From Cyathus striatus (Eukaryota > Basidiomycota > Agaricomycetes > Agaricales > Nidulariaceae): DNA of 64,000 bases. Within the stretch, counting starts at the first letter, position 1. Each line of letters starts with the position of its first letter. The notes beneath the pieces were generated by a model, which worked only from the letters and a program-made list of their open reading frames with translations, searched no databases and was not told where the DNA came from. A program made the translations under genes and the position numbers. Positions 11,395 through 23,189 of the stretch are shown here, piece after piece. Location: positions 4,537,501 to 4,601,500 of the forward strand of contig JAOVFP010000010.1 in the NCBI GenBank assembly GCA_025738555.1. The letters run 5' to 3'.

Positions 11395-13836
11395 TCAGAG
11401 ACGTGCGTCACGAGGCATTTTCTTAATCGCCTGCCGTACTCCCAAATCAGCCAAAACATCTTCAGCGCCTGCAAGGACTTGTGATACAATTAGTATGCAA
11501 TGAATAAGATTGGACGATAAACTTACTGGCATCAAAACCTGAAGTTCGGTGATACTGAAGAACAAGATGGTAAGTGTCATGTATCAGTGATAAAAAAAAG
11601 CTGGCATGCATTTTCGATGAATTTGCCCATGCCTGTCACAGTAAGCGCACGTCCTCCAAACACCTGGGTGGCATCTGTATTCCGGTGCTCTGTGAGTACT
11701 TGTGCGTGAATGTCTACTACTGTCAAGTACCTTCTGCCGTTTCACGTCCAGCTCTGGAGACGAATCTACATTTCCATACGAGCACTCAGTCCTAATCGAC
11801 AAATGCGAAACACTCAGTGTATAGTACATACTGCTTCATAAGACCGATTGGACCGGCGAGTTTATCCGACTGCTGATTGTAGTTCATCTGGGTAAGGGGA
11901 AAGCACTGAGTTGAAATAAGCAGCTAAGATATATTATACACAATGACCTTATTCATTTGGAAGGTTATCATCTCAAACCAGTTCTGGCTCGCCTCTATAC
12001 GGCAGATCATATTTGCAAGTTTCGCTCGGATTACAGCCTGTGAAGTTAATGGTTTCCCAAAAACAATTCGTTGGTTTGCCCATCTTATTAAAAGTGAGGA
12101 GGTTAGAAACTAGTACCGAGGTGAAAGGCTGGGAAAAACTCACTTTAGAGATTCCTCAATGGCAAGACGCTGTGCTGAGATAGACGTGGCGGTGACCATC
12201 CATCGTTCATGATTGAAGTTGCTCAGAATAACTTGCATTCCTTTTCCAACTTGACCCAATGTATTGGACACAGGAACGCGGACCTGAAAGATGAGGCGGA
12301 TAGGCTTGATTCTTGCACTAACTCGACGAGGAAAATCTGGGGTGCATACCTTGTCGAAAGTAACATATGCTGTACCCGCAGTGGACGAGTAAGCTGTCTT
12401 GATCTGTTTTGTGGACACACCTGGCCCACGTTCGATCAGAATAACAGTGAATCCATCCTGAAATCCAAAGAAGCACGATTAATTTGATAGTAGAAATCTG
12501 ATATGCAGATGACCTACCTCTGTCCGGCATCCGGTAGTAAAGTAGTCCGCAAAGACGCCGTTTGTGATCCATCTGCACTCAGTTTGATGAGCACACTGTA
12601 CAAGTCAATTCACACCAGTAAAAAGAGCTACCCACTTTTTGGTTCCGGTTATAATCCAGTAGTCACCATCTCTAACGGCTGTAGTTTGAAGTCCGGCAAC
12701 ATCGCTGCCCGCAAATGCTTCACTAATAGCCAATGCTACATATTTTTTGCCTGCGAGAGCCTGTGGAACAAAGATAAGCCCAACGCTTCTTTGCATGTGA
12801 AAGTATAGTACATACATCAGCAACTACTTTAGTTTGGAGTTCAGGCTTTCCATAATTTAACACGGGCGGGAGGCCGATGACAAGCCCAGCAAGGAGGCCG
12901 TCGATGAAGGCACGACTGCTGACACGTGCTAATTCCATGTGAATGATTGCCTTCAAGTTTGAAGTTAAGGTTAATTAGATGGCACGTTCATCAACTTCAA
13001 ACTGGACAAAAAACCTCATGAAAGTAGTCAAATTCCTCAGGCTTGACAATTCCACCCATTAATGTACGCCCTTTAAGGTGAGACCCAGGACCCAGGCGCA
13101 TAGCAATTATGTTTGTCTCCCTGTCAGGAATGTAAGGACGAAAACCCAACATTTATGGATTTTCGGAATACATACGCCAACTTATCAACAACTTCCTGTG
13201 ATATCTTCTTTCCACTTTCTTCACATCGAGTAGACTCCGGCTTGATGATGGTCTCGACGAACTTCCGTATTTCCGTCTGAAACTTGCGGTGGTTATCTGA
13301 GTAATAAGCACTGTAATAACCTTTGCTAAGCCACGAAGGTTCAGCATATGGAACTTGGCTCAGCTCTCCTGGCCGAGGTGCTTTGATAGATTCTTCATGC
13401 CCAAGAATTGTTCCGATCTGAAGACGTGCATACTGAGGGCGTAACAGAACTTCATGGCGATGCAAACCGAAGAAGACCTGCGTAGCATCTCTACCAGCTA
13501 TTCCGGAGACATTTCTTGTCAGCAGCATGAATTGCATTTGTTCATAAAACATACCAACTGAGTCGGTGTAGAGAACGTTTGCACCTCCAGGATGAAGATC
13601 AGCGAACCTGGAGAGGTCGTATACCTTTGCGTCGATGATAACCCACTACACAATGATTCACAATTTGCGCGATATGAGTTCAGGATACGCTCTTACCAGG
13701 TCACCTTCCTTGTTATGCTAAGCATGCATAAACCGTAGCCAATCATTACAAGTTACATTTGAAGTCACCGACGCATGGACGGGCGAACCTTTTCTACCTC
13801 ATCATGAGAAAACTGTTTCAGCGCCTTGACAGACAT
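11395..13836 (-). CDS. Acyl-CoA dehydrogenase with N-terminal cytochrome b5 domain
   Basis: Sixteen exons join in frame to 514 residues: 13836-13789, 13717-13697 (only 21 nt), 13645-13555, 13497-13176, 13120-13015, 12950-12816, 12760-12636, 12572-12518, 12457-12350, 12283-12144, 12083-11948, 11887-11832, 11765-11731, 11674-11610, 11554-11527, 11468-11395. Residues about 5-80 are a cytochrome b5 fold with the haem-binding LHPGG motif and a second His in FGLHRHE. The rest is an FAD acyl-CoA dehydrogenase: AISEAFAGSDVAG, then WIITGTKKW, and near the C terminus QVFGGRALTVTGMG. It should oxidise an acyl-CoA to the enoyl-CoA and may pass electrons through the fused b5. The protein ends in ARL, which fits the peroxisomal PTS1 pattern. 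The intron after exon 14 appears to start with GC (AAT|GCATGC) rather than GT. Confidence 0.9.
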
Positions 13837-14214
13837 GATATGAAAGAGGAAGAAAGGAAGAAAAGATGGCAGCAGAGACAGGGGCGAGCTACAGAACGGT
13901 TAGTAGAACTTTGTGACTTGGTACTTCCAAGACTCGAAGACAACTCGAAGATGCGGGGCAGCTCACCGGCTACTATTTTAGCTGATCCGATTGGTCTGCA
14001 CGAGTCTGCACGGGTACCTGAATGATATTGTACGCAGCACGTGTTTTCACTCGGCGATCCACATCCCTCCTTTAGCCGTTCTGCTATGTATAACTTATAA
14101 AAAAAGATACTCAGTCTATCTATAATCTATACAACATGAACAATAAATATAAGTATATACAACATTTGAAAGCTAACAGTAGTAAATAAATAAAATTGTG
14201 TGATATCTTGCATC
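13837..14214. other. Intergenic, AT-rich
   Basis: Short spacer between two genes transcribed in the same (minus) direction. It serves as promoter of the acyl-CoA dehydrogenase gene and 3' flank of RAD16. The part near 14100-14210 is strongly AT-rich with several ATAAA-like motifs that could act as polyadenylation signals for RAD16 on the minus strand. No gene is seen. Confidence 0.5.
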
Positions 14215-17200
14215 CTAGTAAGTTTTACATCTGCGTAAATGGTCAACACACCGCACATTGAGGCGCTTTGAAGGAAACTCACCCGAAACAAAAATCCTAA
14301 CTACAGATTATTTGTCAATTAATATTCGTACGGAAAATGAATACGCTTACATCTTCTGGTGTTAATCTCCCCATTGCCTGAAGTCAATGAAGTGGCCAGA
14401 TGTAAGAAATACCAAAACGTCTATAAATCTGTGTTGACTTACCGAATCATCAGCGGAAAGAGTCGCATCCACCATGGCACTCTTTTTCTCTTGTAACTGG
14501 ATGATACGGCTTTCGATGCTGTCCTCGATCACGAGTTTTATCGCTTGAACGGGCCGTCTTTGTCCAAGACGGTGTATGCGATCCATGGCCTCTGTATCCG
14601 AAATTAGTTGGGGAATGCTTTGTTATGTGATCTACTTACGGTATTCCACCTGTATGAAAGCAAAGTTACATTGCATTTTTAAATAACCGGAAAACTCAAA
14701 GCATACCGCAGGGTTCCACCAACTATCCATGAGATATACGCGAGATGCTTCTGTTAGATTTAGCGCAACGCCTCCGGCTTTCAGACTAACCAGAAACACA
14801 GTGACATGAACATTGTTCACTGTGGTAATGTTAAGTGAAGTTCTTACTACGAATTGAGTTCGCGCTACTTACTGAAATACTGGATTGTGGCGTCCCGAGC
14901 TTGAGGAGACATTGTTCCTTCAAGACGGCACACCTAAATAACAGTCAGCACGGTCGCGACTTTACAGCAAAAGTTTACACGTACATTGAAACCGGCTCTT
15001 TGCAATCTGAAGGCAATTAAGTCGAGAAAATTGACAAACTGACTGAAAACTATGCTCTTGGTGGTCGCGTCTTTCATCCTTAAATTACTCAGCTCTTCCA
15101 CAAGTGCCTCAATCTTCGAGGATGATCGCCAGGTGTCAAGATTCAGGCGACCGAGAATACCTTGTCGCGCATTCACAACGCTCTCGTCAAGCTCCATGGC
15201 GGGAGCTTCTAAATCAATGGTCAGTGGAAGGTGGCAAACCGGACAGGCAGGCTAGTGGAGCACGTCAAAACTGGGAACGCATTGACAGACAAATTATTTC
15301 CTTACATTATTTTCCAGTGCAGAGTCGAGATATTGTTTGATGCATTCACGATCGAAAATGTGGCGGCATTTGGATTGGATGGCATCTTCGGCGAAGTCGT
15401 TGCAAAGACGACAGACTGTACCCTCTCCAGAATCAGGCGCGAAGACTGATGCATTGCTTTTGCTTCGAATAACAAGGTCCGGATGACAAGCCATTTGTCT
15501 CATGCGCGTAAGCCTAACAATATCAATATCATTAGCTATTGGGTGGCAACGAAGCAGACAACAGTTTACAAGCTGAAAATATTGGAGTAATCTTCGCAAG
15601 AAAATTTAGTCAAATGTTACTAAGTAACGATGTTGGAAAATACGTACTGTTCAGAATAGTTCCTTGATCTAAATACGTATTAAATTGCCTTTTCGCATCA
15701 GTGAATAAGGAACTATAGAGTTCTTTCTCCTCCGGGCTGAAGTAATCACGGCGGACGATGACCGTACGAGGAGGTAATCCCAAATCGTCGGCACGTTGAA
15801 GCTACGGTGAAGGTAGTAATGAGGATAGCTGTAGATAAATTAACTTTACAAACCTTGGTCCTCCGAAGCATCATTCTATCCAGGAGAATTTTCAACTTCT
15901 TAAATGCTATAGCTCCCGGACCAACCATACCATTCTTCTGTATTGGTGTCAATATTTCGTTGTTCCAAAAGCAGGTCTACAATGTTATAAAATAAACTTA
16001 TGATAAGTGAACATATCGTAAACAAACATACGTGTTGCATGGGACTATGCTTGCAAGCTTCAAGAATATCAACAAGTGCACATGACTTACAGCAGCACGA
16101 CACGTACAATCACAGTTTTTCTTGTTACTGAAAGACCAATGGAGAGACTTGCAATCACAAACTTTACCTGCAGAAGATCAGCATTAGCTTAATATTATTC
16201 TTATCGATCGAAGGTTGGAACTTACAAAAGTAGTATGAAAAAGGATCACCACCAAGGAATCTGATGAGACTGTACAGTTCGCCCACTCTGTTTTGAAGAG
16301 GTGTTCCAGATAAACACCAGCGATACTTGGCCTGAAGCTCGAAGGCAGCCTTTGCCGTATTCGTGGCACGTTCCTTGATATTGTGAGCTTCATCGAGCTA
16401 AAGTAAAAGAAGATAGAATTCCTCGCGATATCGTACAGAGAAGGGGGACATACGACAATCCTATTCCAGTTGATCTGGTGTAATGGTGACTTCTCTTTGA
16501 CGATTTGCCCCTTACGTTTGAACCCACTTTCTTGTTTCCGGAAGCAGCTAGAAGGGAATTAATATGAACAATGGTAAGACCTACGAAAACCGGAAGACAA
16601 ACCTCTCTAGAACGGCATAAGTAGTAAGGACAACATCATACTTCTGTAATTCTTTGATATTAGATTCGCGAGCATATCCATGCCATACAAGGACATTCAT
16701 TCCATCGGTGTGCGCTGCTATTTCGTTCCTCCACTGCATGATAGCAACTGTCGGACTAACCAACAAAATGTCACACACACAGCTTCCATTAGATGTTTGA
16801 GCACATACGCAACCACGAGATTGGGCTTTGATCCATCTGAAACGAAAAGGGAAATGATTTGTATTGTCTTCCCCATACTATAAAATAGTCAGCTTGAATT
16901 TTTAAAAGAAGCTGATAATTTGACTATTACCCCATTTCATCCTGTTGGAGGTAATTATAAGCATCTTTCAAGCATTACGGGTAATAGGCACACGCACTGC
17001 AAGCATTCCTCCACTCCATACTCCCTGTTCTTGTTTCCGCATCCAGTAAAGACTTTCTTGTTGGAATGGTAACAACTTTACTTTGAGGTTTTCGGGTTGG
17101 TCGGCCTTAACAGGGGTGACAATTTCTATCTTGGCCTCGAGATCACCCCATACGTCTACTAGTTCTTCGTGGTGATGCTGTAGATGAAGTGTAGTACGCT

Positions 17201-18186
17201 CTTGCTAGACACAGAATCAGAATGAGTTTTATCTTCAGAAGAAAAAAGCGCCTACATGGGTGAGCCTGCGTCCAAGCTCACGAGCACGCTGCCTTTCTAG
17301 CTGTTTTAGGCGCCTTCTCTGTTGCACCTCAGTAAACGGATTGTCACTCTCGACATATTTGACTTTCCGAGATTTTAATCGCGTGGTCTTCTTTTTCTTG
17401 GGTTTCCTTGAAAGCGGTTCGTCTTCGGAAGAAGAATCGAATGCACCTGCATCATCTACAATAAAACCATTTGTACGACGCTCAGCTGCTTCTGCCATAC
17501 GAGCCGCAATCTCATTACGTGGACGCGAAGAGCTCGCTTCTATTCCTGGGGCGCCACTGCGTGCTGTCATGAGAGACTCCTGAACGGCAATCTGCATCTG
17601 AAGCGCTTCTTCTTCTTCGTTGTCGCTCAGCTCCGACTCTTTTTCAGCATTGGAACCTCTGTAGCTTGAATCATCGTCACATTCGGATTCTTCAAAGTCA
17701 GCTGCTTCATCATATTCGAGACCTTGTTCACTGTCGCTTCCATTGTCATCCTCGAAGTCGTTGCGCTTTCGTTTCCGGCTAGCAGGCTGAACAAAATTTA
17801 ATAAGGATATATACTTATATTACACGGCATGTGCTCACAAGTTCCCTTTGTTTCCCTTTGGATTTCGCTGAATCTACCTGAGTAGGTATGTCAACATATG
17901 CTCTATTGGACTTCACACGTCGTTTCGCTCCCGATTCATTGTCTTCATCGCTTTCATCTTCTACAGGACGCTTTACAGTCCTTGAAATCATGTTTTTTTT
18001 AATAGATTTTATACCCTTTACCACAATTTCATTATCAGACGTGGGCGGAGTATCATCGCCGTTGTCATCTGCTTTTGCAGAGCCTGGAGCACTGACGAAA
18101 GGGCTTTGAGTAGCCGGAGTAGCAGTCGAAGATTCGGTAGAGTTCACGTTTGCGATCCTCGTAGACCGCCTTGTAGCACGAGCCAT
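14215..18186 (-). CDS. RAD16: RAD16-type SNF2 helicase/RING ubiquitin ligase
   Basis: SNF2 ATPase with an internal RING finger, the Rad16 subunit of nucleotide-excision repair of non-transcribed DNA. First exons: 18186-17839, 17786-17256 (acidic, charged N terminus), 17204-16998, 16941-16931 (11 nt), 16877-16809, 16755-16603, 16547-16454, 16397-16226. Motif I reads DEMGMGKT, motif [10 protein letters not shown], then [12 protein letters not shown] Cys-rich insert follows (VCDCKSLHW... NCDCTC), as in Rad16 proteins. The C3HC4 RING is CRLC...[10 protein letters not shown]...CPVCH, and the helicase C-lobe ends with DRIHRLGQ. The order N-lobe, RING, C-lobe is diagnostic for RAD16 rather than plain Snf2. 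The last exons read MGRLTPED and LGFLF. The exact stop is uncertain: 14215 assumes one more small intron. A transposon lies 83 bp upstream of the start. Confidence 0.93.
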
Positions 18187-18269
18187 TTTGGGCAGGGGGA
18201 AACAAAGAAAGGCGACAACGTTGGGACAACAAAGGACTCAAACTAAAGGGGAAGTGGAAAGATTTAAAG

Positions 18270-19788
18270 TGGGGATGCCCAATCCTCGGTTATGGCGCCG
18301 CGCCGTGACACGTAGTCACACCATGTGACAGTCCTGAAACTTGAAGCCAGACATATTTTTCAACATTCCTCCTTCCACATGTAATCTACCATCATGAAAT
18401 AACTTGTATTATGTTTGTATAGATTAGTTCAATATATAAAATGTTTTGTTTCGAAGTATACATAAATATAACGACAGAAAACTCAGATAGTTTCATATTC
18501 TGTGCAATTTTGGCAGGGGAAAACCATTTTGAATAGAACTCAACATACAATTATCGGATCGACTTGTGTTATAGAGCAAAATTGTACTACTCATTGAGGA
18601 GAACATACGCCCGCGATTAGAATTTTAAATTGAACACCTTAAGGCATATTTCGACCAATAAAATCGCTACATTTACATATTCTGGTTCATAAATAAAAAT
18701 TCTAAATGCGGAGAGTTGTAGCCATCGATGAGTAGTGCAAAAACGCTCCATATATTGTATCAATCCATGCAGTGGTTGTTGTGTTCTATACAGTTTAGTA
18801 TCTGATCTACTGTGAGGTGCCCCAAGGCCAAAGCAAGCATGCGCAAATAATAACTTAATAGATTCCATGCTTCGACAACATGGCTTAACACTTCTTCATT
18901 CATCACCCCATTCGATCTATACATTTAGGATACTTTGAGATTGGTTTCTACGGTATATAAGTAGATTATTGAGCCATAATTACATTAAAATGCTATATAT
19001 TCATGGCAGAAACAGTGTACTTAGCTCGAAAATTTATGATTTCTGCACATGTAAGTTTGAAAATAAAATAAATAAATGCGGAGCATTGTAGCCATAGATG
19101 ATTAGTGTGAAAAATCTCTATTAACCATATCGATCCGTGCAGTGGTTGCTTCGTTCTATACAACTTAGTGCTACCCATGACCAAAGCAAACATGCGCAAA
19201 CATGAGCTCAGATATTGATTACATGCTTCGACAACATGGTTTAATGCTTCTTCCTTCATCCTCCATTCGATTTACGCATCCAGAATGCTCCAAGATCAAA
19301 TTATGCAACTCATAGGTAGAATACTGAAGCAAAATTGGATGTATTTACATTAAAATTAGTGTATTCATGGCAAAATAGTGTACTTAGCTCGAAAATTTAT
19401 GATTTCTGCACATGTAAGTTTTAAAATAAAAAATCTAAATGCGGAGCATTATAGCCATTAATGAGTAGTATGAAAAAGCTATATTAATCATATTGATCCA
19501 TGCAGTGGTTGCTTCATTCTATACAATTTAGTGCTGCCCTATGACCAAAGCAAACATGTGCAAACATGAACTTCATATATTCCATGCCTTGCACTTTAGA
19601 TAGTTGATTTATAGTTTATATGTGCATGTATATGTATTCTACATGCTCTAAGCTACATGATGGTAAAAACATTGTGTCAATTTGATGAAAGATTGAGGTA
19701 AAACAGGCCGACTTCAGGTTTTGTGACAGCAGTGTGACGCACTGTGACATTTGTGGGCCACGTGACATATAGGCATTGGGCATCCCCA
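18270..19788. mobile_element. Non-autonomous TIR transposon (hAT-like candidate)
   Basis: The 1519-bp segment has perfect 14-bp terminal inverted repeats: TGGGGATGCCCAAT at 18270-18283 and its reverse complement at 19775-19788. It is flanked by the direct repeat TTTAAAG (18263-18269 and 19789-19795), readable as an 8-bp duplication ATTTAAAG if the outermost T/A pair is shared. Inside the ends lie imperfect subterminal repeats with GTGACA/TGTCAC motifs on both sides. No transposase is encoded. A 7-8 bp duplication suggests hAT, but the superfamily call is inference. It sits between RAD16 and the WW gene. Confidence 0.8.
18640..19600. repeat. Tandem repeat of about 365 bp, 2.6 copies, inside the transposon
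   Basis: Three copies begin alike at the marker AAATGCGGAG near 18703, 19074 and 19438, spaced about 370 and 364 bp. Shared blocks include GCAGTGGTTG, TCTATACA, CCAAAGCA and GCTTCGACAACATGG. The third copy is cut short near 19600. Two minus-strand frames (18868-18617 and 19259-18993) share LYRTxQPLHG and WLQxSAF only because they lie in repeat copies, so they are not taken as genes. Confidence 0.8.
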
Positions 19789-20061
19789 TTTAAAGCCTTC
19801 ACAAGCGCCCACACATTCGTGACTATTAATTAGGTGACATGACATAGTCACATCACGTTACCGCGGTACCGTGTAAGCTCAGCTGACTCGACAACTCCGA
19901 GTTGCCTCCGTGAGTTGTCCGTTGGTTGTCCGAGAGCATTCTGAATTGATTCTGAATCTGAATAACTTCTGAGACACCTTGTAAAAGTTAGGCCTGTTCA
20001 CCTATACGGGTGGATACATTTTATTGATGACTACTTTGTGACTACTTCAAATTCAAATGTC

Positions 20062-22143
20062 TCATGAGTCCGATCCCCAGCTTGGAACAAGGGGGTTCAT
20101 ATCTATAGAACCAGGGAAGTTTGCGATCGTATTTGTGAAGTTGTCATTAAACCCACTGGTAGCATCTGATAGCATCGAGCCATTTAAATTTCCAAGCAAA
20201 TTTGAACGACCACTATCGTCTACAGACGAGGAAACAGTACCAAAGTTACCACCAAAATACGACTCCTGGTATAACATTTCGGGATCAAATGGTGGGGGAT
20301 CATCAGTCAGGGGCGGTTGATCATAAGTGGCGCCAAACACATTCATAGCATCTAATGCTACTTGTGAGGGATTTTCTATGAGTGAATTCTGCCACCCTTG
20401 ACTTTGCCCTGCAAGTACGTTCTGATATAGTGGTGTTTGAGAGTATGGCTGGAACGGCTGGGCATTCAGAGCTGCCTGGAATTGAGCCTCTTGGCTCTGC
20501 GCCTGCTGTTGCTGCTGCTGAAGCTGAGTCGCCGGAATGTGTTCCGCCTGGGACGTTTGTTGCATCGTTGCCAGTTGCTGGGTAAAAAATTGTTGGGCTT
20601 GGTGTTGCTGCTGCTGCTGCTGTATGGCTTGGTATGCAGTATTTTGCGACTGATAAGTAGGGGACGACGGAGGGAATGAGGTTTGTGAAGTAGGCGATAT
20701 CGCTGATGAAGGCTGTTGACTAGCAAGCGGTTGAAATGGAGCTTGATATTGGGCAGCAGAAGGCGGGAAGGCGTGAACGTTGTGTTGCACCTGCTGTTGT
20801 TGCTGAGCAAGTAGCTGCAGCTGCTGCAGTTGAGCATTAGCCATTTCTTGTGCTTTCTGAAGCTTAGCTATAAGTGCCGGATAATCAATTGGGTGGGCTA
20901 GTTGTTGAGGTTGAAGATTGGGACGATGTTGAAGGCTCATCAACGCGTTTATAACAGCCTGGTAGTCAGCCGTAATACCACCTTGAAGAACTGCTTCGAC
21001 CTGTGGTATTCCAAGACCCAATTGGCTCGTTGATACACCCGCTAAACTAGTTATAATATCAGACACTGTGTCTGCTCCAAAGAACGTGGTTTTTATCGTA
21101 TGTCCTGCGGTTTGTAAGGCAGCTTTCCCTAATGCCTTTGCAAGCGACTTCCCTACTTCTGCAAGCATCTGACCCGCTTGACTTCCGGTAGAAGAATGTG
21201 ATGACGATGTAGGAGGCGTTGGTGCAATCGAATGGACTGACAATGGCAGTAAAGGAGTGGTCGAGGCAGATAGGGTGGGTGTAGGCGGATATAATGTGTT
21301 TGGCGGTGGTGTAAGCTGACTGCTACTGTTAACAGAAGACCCTACAGATGCCTGTTGACGATGCAGCCCCGGCGATACCGGAGTACTCATATCTGGCAGA
21401 TTTGACATAGACTGAGAATGGCCCAAAGGGGGGGTCTTGCTGTGGTTATGAGATGACGCACACCCGAGGAAGTAGATATCGTGGAAGAGCGGTGGTGATA
21501 GATAGATTGCCTATCAGGAAGAGATGCTTGATGGGACGATGGCCTTGGTTGGCGCGTTGATATCACAGAGTTATAAAGTTCATTCGATGGTTTTGTATCT
21601 CCCATGATATTTAAAGTGTTAATGGGAGGAGTAGGAATCGTAGGAATGATCGGAGGACTCCAGCGTGGGGAAGGAGAATTAGTGGGAGGCGGTGTCGGTA
21701 GGCTGGAACGAGGTGGTTTAGCATTTCCTGATACAAATGCAGGGGCGTTCTTAGGCAGCGCGCTCGCATAGAGCTGCTGGGCAAAGGAAAGATTTGGAGC
21801 TCTTTTAGGAAGAGAGACTGCCTGCCCTGAGGAGGAGCTTCCTTGTACCAATGGCGGTCGAGACGTAAGGATCAGTTCAGCTGGATGCGTGAGGGAGACC
21901 TTGGGTTGAGGGCCGTTTAGATAGACATAATACCTAGACGTATTTGGGGTAAGTACTAAGGTACTTCAAAAATGATCAGCATACCATGTTTGTCTTCTGA
22001 AAACCAATGTACATTATACAATTAGCCTATAAAACGAGTTCTAAACATATTGTAAAACACCCTTACGCGAAGTCGTAGTGCTCATTCCAGCCAGGAGGTA
22101 ATGGCCGCGAATCCGGGTTCACCGAGGTGTCTTTCTGTACCAT
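20062..22143 (-). CDS. WW-domain, Gln/Ser/Pro-rich protein, apparent frameshift
   Basis: Exons 22143-22067, 21996-21985 (12 nt) and 21933-20062. Residues about 12-45 form one WW domain (LPPGWNEHYD... WYYVYLNG...SLTHP), a module that binds proline-rich peptides. The rest is low complexity: Ser/Pro-rich at first, then a region with KALGKAALQTAGHTIKTTFFG, then long Gln-rich stretches (polyQ near 20500-20850), and a C terminus ending LVPSWGSDS. The long exon is one base short. The frame changes at a run of seven G (21428-21434; C on the coding strand), and both flanking frames have the same composition, so a base loss is more likely than an intron. With it restored the protein would be about 650 residues. 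Function unknown; a Gln-rich WW protein could be a nuclear adaptor. Confidence 0.75.
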
Positions 22144-22694
22144 AGCAAGCGCTCGAAAGAAAGCGGGGGAAAGCTTCTGGCCCGTCAGAAAAGCAGTGCT
22201 GATGACCTTTATAGTTTCGAGCGGGGGGCGTTTGTTCAGATTAAGTGGATCTATCAAAGTTACGTACCTGACTTGGATGTGTACACTAGTAGGCGCCCAT
22301 GGCCAAGAAGAGGCCAGAGTCTGCAGTGACTTCGAATATAGCCAGAGGGTCTCGTGTATTAATAAATGGTGTGGTCCTGGGTGGAATGATGATGGACATT
22401 GAAGCTGAAGCCTGAAGTTCGATATAAGTAGCACCAATTGTTGTTTGATGACAAGTTAGGAGTTTTTAATTCAGCTTACAACACAGTAATACATAGTACG
22501 AGTTCCTATTATTATGAGCAGCTTTAGATGTCTTGCGCAGGTTTAGAATCAGGTTCAGCGGATGTTGAGCGGATGCCAGGACTTTGCCAGAACTCGGAGA
22601 GGATGACGTAATACAGTAACGCCGAACTAAGTATTAAAGTAACGGAACCACCAAGGAACCACGCGCAGGCTTAGTATAAGTACAGGTCCCAGGA
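22144..22694. promoter_or_regulatory. Divergent promoter of WW gene and MED9
   Basis: 551 bp separates the start codons of the minus-strand WW gene and plus-strand MED9. An open frame extends upstream of the WW ATG but lacks support as coding. No clear TATA box is seen. Confidence 0.45.
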
Positions 22695-23189
22695 ATGTCT
22701 ACTGAGCCCCTCCCAAACAGTGTCTATGAAGGGCTTTTAACAAAGCTTATAACTGTAATACAGCTCACACAGCAGCCTGATGGTGTGACTACTCCCCAGG
22801 CAAAACAGGTTCTGCTTCAGGCGGTATGTTGGCTGCATGTTATGGTCAGTTAAAACTTAGAATGGCTCAACACCTGTTGTAATTTAGACAAATGACTTTA
22901 GGAATTCACTCGCTCAGGCAAAACAACTGGCGATAAACCTTCCAGGCGGAGAGTTAAACGTTGACGAACAAGATGAAATCATAGAAATGTTGGAAACGAT
23001 CAAAAGAGACAAACTGTACGACACCCTTCTACTCCGTTCGCTAGGTTCTACTAACTCGTATCATGTGTGTTCGTTCACAGCGTGCAACTCTCTCAGTTTG
23101 CGAACAGGGTGCTACGCTCGTCGTCTTCCTCGGCCGGGGCGAAAACCGACGTAGATTCCATGGCATCTACTCCGTTTGAAGGACTCTGA
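22695..23189 (+). CDS. MED9: Mediator subunit 9 (Med9-like)
   Basis: Exons 22695-22823, 22888-23015 and 23081-23189 join in frame to 121 residues. The core (about residues 40-90) reads LLQATNDFRNSLAQAKQLA, then NLPGGELNVDEQDEIIEMLE, then LVQLSQFANRVL: a short helical hairpin with the NLPGGEL turn that marks fungal Med9-like proteins. The C terminus is Ser-rich and ends STPFEGL. Med9 sits in the middle module of Mediator, the bridge between activators and RNA polymerase II. The family is short and weakly conserved; length and the LPGGEL block are the main grounds for the call. Confidence 0.7.

Noticed and set aside
18617..19259. Two similar minus-strand frames inside the transposon
   Set aside because: Their likeness is due to the 365-bp DNA repeat; the third copy does not keep the frame and no transposase motif is present.
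21434..21470. Short intron to repair the WW-gene frameshift
   Set aside because: The available GT..AG pairs are 22-24 nt and do not restore the needed frame.
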